From contig CAZYVD010000010.1 of NCBI GenBank assembly GCA_964651045.1, positions 1-64,000 of the forward strand: a DNA stretch of 64,000 nt, given 5' to 3'. A program made the position numbers and the translations under genes. The notes beneath the pieces were generated by a model. It saw nothing but the letters and a program-made list of their open reading frames with translations. It made no database searches and had not been told where the DNA came from. Position 1 is the first letter of the stretch; each line of letters starts with the position of its first letter. This DNA comes from CAZYVD01 sp964651045 (lineage in GTDB: Bacteria; Zhuqueibacterota; QNDG01; DSAB01). Of the stretch, positions 58,763 through 64,000 are shown piece after piece.

Positions 58763-59787
58763 CAGAAATAGTATCTGTTATCAAACATTCATTAATGATA
58801 ACAACGTTTGTCTTTGTAATGATGCTGATAGTAGACTACATCAATGTCATCACATCAGGACGGTTATCGGTTTTAATGAAAGGAGGAAAATGGCGGCAGT
58901 ACATGACAAGCTCCTTTTTAGGTGCAACTCCTGGCTGTCTCGGATCATTCATGAATGTCTCATTCTATGTACATGGACTCATAGGTTTCGGGGCGATCGT
59001 GGGAGGAATGATTGCAACATCTGGGGACGAGGCCTTTGTCATGCTTACCCTCTTTCCTGGAAAAGCGCTTATCCTCTTTGGACTTCTGATGATAATGGGC
59101 ATTATATTTGGGTTTGTAGCCGACAGGATCGCAAGTGTTCTTAAAATCACACCGTGCCAGGAGTGCGACCTTCAACAGATACATACAATCGAAACCTGTC
59201 AGTGTTTTGATAAAACCGAGCTTTCCAAAAACTTTTTTAATATATCCATCCAACGAGCAGTACTTGTTCTCGGTACAGTTATTATCATTGTTGCACTGAC
59301 AACAGGGATCATCGGACCCGAGGAGTGGAACTGGGAGAAAGTCACACTGACGATTCTCGTGGCTGTGGCTGCAGTCATTGTGGGAAGTGTACCCAATCAT
59401 TATCTCAGAGAACACATCTGGGATCATATTGTAAGAAAACATCTTTGGAAAATCTTTCTCTGGTCACTACTTGCACTCTTTGTTATAAACATTGGGTTAG
59501 AACACTGGAACCTGGAATCCTTTATCAAGAGTCACATGGGGTGGGTGCTCATCATCAGTGGTATTGCCGGAATCATCCCTGAATCCGGTCCGCACATGAT
59601 TTTTGTCATAATGTTTGCTCAGGGTCTAATCCCATTCTCTGTGCTTCTTACGAGTTCTTTTGTTCAGGACGGCCATGGAATGCTGCCGCTTCTATCCTAT
59701 TCAGTAAGGGATTCTGTGATGATCAAGGCCTTTAATCTTGTTTTTGGACTCGTGGTCGGTGGACTGCTCTTCGCAATCGGATGGTAG
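58759..59787 (+). CDS. Putative heavy-metal exporter, ArsP_2-like (10-TM type)
   Basis: A 342-aa polytopic membrane protein with about ten hydrophobic segments. It matches the pattern of the ArsP_2/putative manganese or heavy-metal exporter family: GATPGCLGSFMNVSFYVHGL, GGMIATSGDEAFVMLTLFPG in the first half and IIPESGPHMIFVIMFAQGLI, SFVQDGHGMLPLL in the second. A cytoplasmic or periplasmic loop has four Cys/His residues (TPCQECDLQQIHTIETCQCF) able to bind metal. ATGA overlap couples it to DUF1847. The substrate (Mn, arsenical or other) is open. Confidence 0.8.
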   Translation: MTEIVSVIKHSLMITTFVFVMMLIVDYINVITSGRLSVLMKGGKWRQYMTSSFLGATPGCLGSFMNVSFYVHGLIGFGAIVGGMIATSGDEAFVMLTLFPGKALILFGLLMIMGIIFGFVADRIASVLKITPCQECDLQQIHTIETCQCFDKTELSKNFFNISIQRAVLVLGTVIIIVALTTGIIGPEEWNWEKVTLTILVAVAAVIVGSVPNHYLREHIWDHIVRKHLWKIFLWSLLALFVINIGLEHWNLESFIKSHMGWVLIISGIAGIIPESGPHMIFVIMFAQGLIPFSVLLTSSFVQDGHGMLPLLSYSVRDSVMIKAFNLVFGLVVGGLLFAIGW

Positions 59788-59805
59788 ACAGGAGTCGGAA
59801 TAGAT

Positions 59806-60759
59806 ATGATAATATTCGGCCCAGTTCCATCCAGAAGACTCGGAAGAAGCCTTGGAATAAACAACATACCATACAAGGCATGTACATATTCATGCATCTA
59901 CTGCCAGCTTGGAAAAACCAAAAAGTTAACTGCAGAGCCTCAGCAATATTACGATCCAGAACAGATTCTTACCATGACAGCAGATTCAGTAGATAAATTA
60001 CAAGAAAATAAAGAGCATATAGACTACATCACCTTTGTTCCTGATGGAGAACCCACTCTCGATATTAATCTTGGAAGAGAGATAGAGCTGCTCAAGGGGC
60101 TTGGGATAAAAGTTGCCGTGATAACAAATTCCTCTCTTATATGGAGAGATGATGTGCGGCAAAGGCTTTCAAAGGCCGATCTGGTATCTTTGAAGGTAGA
60201 CTCATTAACAGAACAGTCGTGGCACAGAATCAACAGGCCGCATCCTCTTCTCAATATCGATGATATTAAAGAATCTATGATCTCATTTGCAAAGGATTAC
60301 CGCGGCACCATTATAACAGAGACCATGCTTGTGGGCGGAATAAATGATGACTTAGAAGAGATAAAAAGGATAGGTGAATTCTTGTTAAAGCTCAGGCCCA
60401 AAACCGCATATCTCTCTATTCCAACACGTCCTCCAGCAGAAAAATGGGTCAAGAGTCCGAGTCCTGCCCTACTCGCCCAGTCATTTAAGACTCTAAAGGA
60501 TTCAGGCCTCTTTCCAGAATATCTAACAGAATACGAGGGAAATCTTTTCTCGAAAAGAAATGACCTCAGAGAAGACCTTTTAAGCATTACTTCAGTCCAT
60601 CCCATGCGCGAGGAGGGTGTTAGAGAATTTCTGTTAAAAAATGACGGTGACTGGTCACTGGTAGATGAACTCATTAGAGACGGGCTTATTGTTAAAAAAG
60701 AATATGATGGGAAGATCTTTTATCGCAGAAGATTTTCAGGGAATGACAAAAAACTTTAA
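59806..60759 (+). CDS. Radical SAM protein
   Basis: A 317-aa radical SAM enzyme. It opens IIFGPVPSRRLGRSLGINN, a family hallmark, with the cluster motif CTYSCIYCQLGKT (CxxxCxxC) at about residue 26. FVPDGEPTLDI at about 85 is the GGEP-like SAM-binding motif in variant form. The C-terminal 70 residues form a winged-helix-like domain (MREEGVREFLLKNDGDWSLV, GLIVKKEYDGKIFYRRRF). The same type of gene is often found near Mrp and NifX-like genes. Its reaction is not known. Confidence 0.88.
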   Translation: MIIFGPVPSRRLGRSLGINNIPYKACTYSCIYCQLGKTKKLTAEPQQYYDPEQILTMTADSVDKLQENKEHIDYITFVPDGEPTLDINLGREIELLKGLGIKVAVITNSSLIWRDDVRQRLSKADLVSLKVDSLTEQSWHRINRPHPLLNIDDIKESMISFAKDYRGTIITETMLVGGINDDLEEIKRIGEFLLKLRPKTAYLSIPTRPPAEKWVKSPSPALLAQSFKTLKDSGLFPEYLTEYEGNLFSKRNDLREDLLSITSVHPMREEGVREFLLKNDGDWSLVDELIRDGLIVKKEYDGKIFYRRRFSGNDKKL

Positions 60760-60769
60760 AAGAGGAAAA

Positions 60770-61216
60770 ATGAAAAACAAAAAAGAGAATAAACTAAAAA
60801 GGCTGGCAAGATCATTCTACGGTGCATTAAAGAGCCTCGGCTTTGCACTGCCTGCCATTGTAGTAGTGATTCTTTTAACCGGTCTTTTCAGGACATTCAT
60901 CTCAAAAAAGATGATAGTGTCGATATTCAGTGGACATGGACTGCTCGATACACTGGTTGGATCAATATCAGGCAGCATATCTGCAGGCAACCCGATCACA
61001 AGTTATATAATCGGAGGAGAACTTTTAAAAAACAGTGTGAGCCTCTTTGCAGTCACCTCATTCATTGTGGCATGGGTCACTGTGGGAATAATCCAGCTCC
61101 CTGTGGAGTCTGCATTCCTCGGTAAAAGATTTGCCGTTGTGCGAAACGGCGTAAGTTTTATCCTCTCTATTCTCGTATCGATTGCTACGGTACTGACATT
61201 GAGGACAATCTCATGA
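60770..61216 (+). CDS. Permease half, ArsP/YraQ-like (N-terminal-type half)
   Basis: A 148-aa protein with four hydrophobic segments. The block SISGSISAGNPITSYIIGGE at about residues 63-82 is typical of the ArsP/YraQ (DUF318) permease family, as is VAWVTVGIIQLPVESAFLG. It is half the length of a normal member, and the next gene encodes the other half. AGAGG precedes the ATG at 60770; the longer frame to 60665 lies within the radical SAM gene and is rejected. ATGA overlap with the next gene. Confidence 0.8.
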   Translation: MKNKKENKLKRLARSFYGALKSLGFALPAIVVVILLTGLFRTFISKKMIVSIFSGHGLLDTLVGSISGSISAGNPITSYIIGGELLKNSVSLFAVTSFIVAWVTVGIIQLPVESAFLGKRFAVVRNGVSFILSILVSIATVLTLRTIS

Positions 61217-61749
61217 AAAACAATAAACCTGAAAACGCAAAGAAAAAAACCAGAAAGGGAAATTACAGGTACTACCTTCTCCTCGCCAGCCTCTTCCTTT
61301 ATGCGATCCTTTTTATTTTAAAACCAGAAGATACACTGAAGGCAATGAAGACTTCCCTTGCCACATTGATTCAGATCGTTCCGATCCTTCTCGGAGTCAT
61401 ACTTTTCATGGGAATGTTCAACTACTTTATAAATCCTAAAAAACTTTCATATTATCTCGGAAAAGAATCCGGAGTCAAGGGATGGTTTCTTGCAGTATCT
61501 GCAGGAGTTTTAAGCCACGGCGCAATTTATGTGTGGTACAGCCTGTTAAAAGAGTTGAGGGAACATGGAATGAGGAGCGGTCTGGCTGCAGTCTTTCTGT
61601 ACAACAGGGCAATAAAGATTCCCTTCATACCAGTCATGGTATATTACTTTGGAATCAAGTATGTAATTGTACTGCTTCTCTATATGATAATCTTGTCTGT
61701 GTTAGAAGGAAAAATTGTGGAGGTATTAATAGATGAAAAAACTCACTAA
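61213..61749 (+). CDS. Permease half, ArsP/YraQ-like (C-terminal-type half)
   Basis: A 178-aa protein with four to five hydrophobic segments: VPILLGVILFMGMFNYFINP, GWFLAVSAGVLSHGAIYVWY, then SGLAAVFLYNRAIKIPFIPV and VIVLLLYMIILSVLEG. The SAGVLSHGAIYVWYSL stretch is the counterpart of the SAGNPITSYIIGGE stretch in its partner, consistent with the internal repeat of this permease fold. Together the two genes add up to about 326 aa, the size of one ArsP/YraQ protein, so they probably form a heterodimeric transporter. ATGA overlap (61213-61216) ensures joint translation. Confidence 0.8.
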   Translation: MKNNKPENAKKKTRKGNYRYYLLLASLFLYAILFILKPEDTLKAMKTSLATLIQIVPILLGVILFMGMFNYFINPKKLSYYLGKESGVKGWFLAVSAGVLSHGAIYVWYSLLKELREHGMRSGLAAVFLYNRAIKIPFIPVMVYYFGIKYVIVLLLYMIILSVLEGKIVEVLIDEKTH

Positions 61750-62440
61750 TATTAACTTCATCATCGATGCAATTCTATTCATCATTGTAATGGCAATGGG
61801 TGGAATCGGATTTCTGATGAAATTCATACTTATCCCCGGTACTGAACGCTGGGATGTCTATGGAAGCAATGTTGAGCTCAAACTCTGGGGATGGGACAGA
61901 CACCAGTGGGGGTCTCTTCATCTCATTCTAGGATATGTTTTCCTCGCTCTTCTTCTGCTTCACATCATCCTCCACTGGAATCAGATCAAATGTATTTTCA
62001 ATAATATGGTTAGAAGAAGGGCTCACAGAGTAATCATTACACTTATCTTTTTAATATTGAGCCTTGTTGTTTTTCTCTTCGCATTCTTTGTTCCATTTGA
62101 CGTAATTGCTGTTGAAAGCGGGCAGGGAAGGAAAATAGAACCCCAAGACCAAATTAAAACGCACTCCCAGCAGTCAATAAAAGATTCGCAAGAGAAATCA
62201 TCAAGAAGCAGTGGAAAACAGAAAGGTCAAAACAGGACTGTAATGGTCAATGGATCAATGACCCTTGAAGAAGCTGGAGAAAAATATCGAATACCTGCAG
62301 ACACCCTTAAAAGATTGCTCAACATCCCGCCCGAAACATCCAGTAGCCAGAGACTCGGAATACTGAGAAAAATGTACGGCTTTCGCATGAGCGATGTTGA
62401 GCGCTCAATCGAAAAATATATAGAATCAAAAAGAGAGTAA
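61733..62440 (+). CDS. DUF4405 membrane protein with extra C-terminal helical domain
   Basis: A 235-aa protein. Three to four membrane helices fill about residues 8-120; HQWGSLHL and LLHIILHW supply four His on two helices, the pattern by which DUF4405/cytochrome b561-like proteins ligate haem. After a polar linker comes a small helical domain (about 165-230: TLEEAGEKYRIPADTLKRLL, QRLGILRKMYGFRMSDVERS) of the type often joined to anaerobic redox membrane proteins. It overlaps the permease gene by 17 bp with GGAGGT upstream. It may pass electrons between quinone and the Fe-S proteins of this operon. Confidence 0.75.
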   Translation: MKKLTNINFIIDAILFIIVMAMGGIGFLMKFILIPGTERWDVYGSNVELKLWGWDRHQWGSLHLILGYVFLALLLLHIILHWNQIKCIFNNMVRRRAHRVIITLIFLILSLVVFLFAFFVPFDVIAVESGQGRKIEPQDQIKTHSQQSIKDSQEKSSRSSGKQKGQNRTVMVNGSMTLEEAGEKYRIPADTLKRLLNIPPETSSSQRLGILRKMYGFRMSDVERSIEKYIESKRE

Positions 62441-62451
62441 AAAATTGAGCT

Positions 62452-63093
62452 ATGAAAATAACCATAATATATGACAACACACAGCATCAGGAAGAGCTTC
62501 AGCCCGACTGGGGTTTTTCAGCTCTTGTTGAACTCGATAACAACTCTAAAATACTATTCGATGCAGGAGCAGATGGCTTGATCCTTCTATCCAATATGGA
62601 AAAACTCGGAATAGATCCTAAATCAATTAGTACTGTATTCATCTCCCATGCACATTACGACCATATAGGTGGACTTTCAACTTTCCTCAATACCAATAAT
62701 GATGTAAGGGTATTTGTACCTGTTTCACTAAAGGGAATCCACAGAGCAAGAGAGGTGATCTCCATAGTAGGTCCAATGGAAATAGGCGAAAATCTATTCT
62801 CAACAGGCGAGCTGGATAGAATCGAACAGTCTCTTGTTGTAAGAATCGAAAAAGGAGTCCTGCTCATAGTTGGCTGCTCGCATCCTAAGATGGAACACAT
62901 CTTCAGTGCCGCCGAACAATATGGAAATATTCGCGCAATAGTTGGAGGCATGCATGGACTGAGGAAATTTGATCTGTTCAGAGATTTAGAGCTCATCTGC
63001 CCCACACATTGCACACAGAACAAGGATGAAATAGAATATATGTTTCCTAAAAAGTATATAGAAGGCGGAGCAGGAAAGGTTATATCATTTTAA
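62452..63093 (+). CDS. MBL-fold metallohydrolase
   Basis: A 213-aa metallo-beta-lactamase-fold protein. The zinc motif HAHYDHIGG (HxHxDH) is at about residue 65, with ILFDAGADGLILLSNMEKLG before it and GCSHPKMEHI (about 143) and PTHCTQNK (about 185) supplying further ligands. It resembles the group annotated as dihydropterin ribofuranosylaminobenzene phosphate synthases, which also includes enzymes of other roles, so only the fold is safe. It is shorter than usual (about 270). Cytosolic. Confidence 0.85.
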   Translation: MKITIIYDNTQHQEELQPDWGFSALVELDNNSKILFDAGADGLILLSNMEKLGIDPKSISTVFISHAHYDHIGGLSTFLNTNNDVRVFVPVSLKGIHRAREVISIVGPMEIGENLFSTGELDRIEQSLVVRIEKGVLLIVGCSHPKMEHIFSAAEQYGNIRAIVGGMHGLRKFDLFRDLELICPTHCTQNKDEIEYMFPKKYIEGGAGKVISF

Positions 63094-63120
63094 TCCTGAT
63101 ATCATAGAAAGGAGCAAACC

Positions 63121-63564
63121 ATGAAAAGAATTGGCATTATCATTTGCGCAAGATATCAGTCGTGCGGAGGAGGAAAATGCCTGAGGTCAATGCGCGAACA
63201 TGTTGGTGCTTTCTCTATTTATCCAGAAGATGAAAAATTAGAACTCGTTGGTTATTCATACTGCGGAGGTTGTCCAGGGGGAAATGTGGAATATGTTCCT
63301 GAAGAGATGATAAACAATGGTGCAGAAGTAATCCACCTTGCAACAGGACTAGTTGTGGGATATCCTCCGTGTCCGAGGATAAGACAATTTAAAGAATTCA
63401 TCGAGTCAAATTATAAAATTCCGGTTGTCATTGGAACACATCCAATTCCCCTGAAGTACTGGGATGCACATAAGAAGCTCTCATTCTGGAAAAAGATGAA
63501 AATGGAAAAGATTGCTACAACCCTTATGGAAGAAGATAAAAAAATCATGGAAGCATATAATTAA
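63121..63564 (+). CDS. CGGC-domain protein
   Basis: A 147-aa protein of the CGGC family. It has CARYQSCGGGKCLRSMREHV at about residue 9 and the name-giving YSYCGGCPGGNVEY at about 42-55, then LATGLVVGYPPCPR at about 78 and IPVVIGTHPIP at about 103. The clustered Cys suggest metal or cluster binding. Common in anaerobes and methanogens beside Fe-S redox genes. Function unknown. AAAGGAG precedes the ATG. Confidence 0.88.
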   Translation: MKRIGIIICARYQSCGGGKCLRSMREHVGAFSIYPEDEKLELVGYSYCGGCPGGNVEYVPEEMINNGAEVIHLATGLVVGYPPCPRIRQFKEFIESNYKIPVVIGTHPIPLKYWDAHKKLSFWKKMKMEKIATTLMEEDKKIMEAYN

Positions 63565-63603
63565 TAGATACTCATCTTACTATCACCATGAAAGGAATGA
63601 ATA

Positions 63604-64000
63604 ATGGAGATGAAAAATCTTAAACTATTCGAGAAAGACCTCGATAGATGCATTCGCTGCGCTTACTGTTTCGAAGGATGTCCTGTATATAAAGAACTTG
63701 AATGGGAAACAGACAGTCCGAGAGGCAAAATGGTAATTGCCTATGGACTGCTTACAGGAGAATTAGAGGTTTCAGATTATGTTGTTGAAAAACTTTTTCA
63801 GTGCACATTTTGCAAGGATTGTATAGAGAGATGTTCTGCTCATGTTTCAGTACCAGATATTATTGCAGCAGCACGTAGCGACCTTTTTAATGAGGGCTAT
63901 TCATACAACTCTCATAAGTCTCTTCTGGATAAAATCGAAATGAGCGGAAACATCTTTGGTAAAAGGCTCGAATCACCACCAACGGATGGAGAGAAGACAG
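63604..64000 (+). CDS. Fe-S oxidoreductase subunit, HdrD/GlpC/LutA-like (truncated by window edge)
   Basis: The first 132 codons of a longer gene. Two 4Fe-4S motifs are seen: CIRCAYCFEGCPVY at about residue 16 and CTFCKDCIERCSAH at about 67. Between them SPRGKMVIAYGLLTGEL matches HdrD/GlpC/LutA-like proteins (SPRGRxxxxYGLLxGE). The rest would carry CCG-domain cysteines for a non-cubane cluster. It probably accepts or donates electrons to a membrane or flavin partner. AAAGGAA is upstream of the ATG. Confidence 0.85.
   Translation, partial: MEMKNLKLFEKDLDRCIRCAYCFEGCPVYKELEWETDSPRGKMVIAYGLLTGELEVSDYVVEKLFQCTFCKDCIERCSAHVSVPDIIAAARSDLFNEGYSYNSHKSLLDKIEMSGNIFGKRLESPPTDGEKT

Noticed and set aside
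1..64000. CRISPR arrays, prophage, toxin-antitoxin or restriction genes
   Set aside because: No regularly spaced repeats, phage structural genes or defence-type protein motifs were seen in any frame.

Overview
The window is an AT-rich (roughly 40% G+C by eye) stretch of a bacterial chromosome with no rRNA, tRNA or CRISPR array that I can see. It encodes many lipoproteins and outer-membrane proteins, a PorV-type barrel fused to OmpA domains, and a secreted von Willebrand A protein with a FlgD-like C-terminal tail. The right end is packed with oxygen-sensitive Fe-S proteins. Together these point to an anaerobic diderm of the FCB superphylum or a neighbouring candidate phylum; no marker gene in the window fixes the taxonomy further.

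Layout. 1-3.7 kb (minus): envelope genes (two glycosyltransferases, a DUF4292 lipoprotein, a long TPR lipoprotein). 3.8-8.4 kb (plus): priA, a metallophosphoesterase, a UMF1-type MFS carrier. 8.4-14.3 kb (plus): a leader that can fold into a pseudoknotted RNA, the secreted VWA protein, the PorV/OmpA fusion and a small membrane protein. 14.3-24.1 kb (plus): a protein-quality-control block (YugP-like Zn protease, HtrA, Hsp20, GrpE, DnaJ, a FmdB zinc ribbon, DnaK, ClpB), with a near-consensus sigma-54 promoter before hsp20. 24.1-35.0 kb (plus): an extended Bat (aerotolerance-type) operon with MoxR, DUF58, BatA-E homologues and two further BatD-like proteins. 35.0-35.65 kb: a decayed REP-associated tyrosine transposase between REP-like hairpins and 38-bp direct repeats. 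35.6-40.1 kb (minus): a metal ABC importer (two permeases, a binding protein, no ATPase) with an outer-membrane protein and a small His/Cys membrane protein. 40.3-41.3 kb (minus): a sigma-54-activator homologue that has lost its catalytic motifs. 41.5-49.2 kb (minus): two RND pumps with one adaptor. 49.3-52.0 kb (minus): hpt, a CapA-like protein, a coiled-coil protein and a lipoprotein. 52.0-52.5 kb: the 3' remnant of an outer-membrane protein gene, then a promoter and operator. 52.5-64.0 kb (plus): a long run of about 19 closely spaced genes for Fe-S or metal-cluster handling and metal transport, running off the right edge.

How the parts may work together. The chaperone block and the Bat operon form a stress and envelope-maintenance district. 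Three sigma-54-like promoters lie 38-45 nt (predicted 5' UTR) before genes in the left third. The right island resembles the Mrp/Orp type of gene set: two MinD-like ATPases carrying ferredoxin modules, a DUF134 regulator, a NifU-type scaffold, DUF5320 proteins, a double NifX-domain protein and an Mrp ATPase. It continues into DUF1847, an ArsP_2-like exporter, radical SAM, a two-piece ArsP/YraQ-like permease, DUF4405, an MBL-fold enzyme, a CGGC protein and an Fe-S reductase subunit. A shared palindrome (GAGYATATGYTC) before its first gene and before the DUF134 gene suggests local autoregulation. What the island makes or moves is not known from sequence alone.
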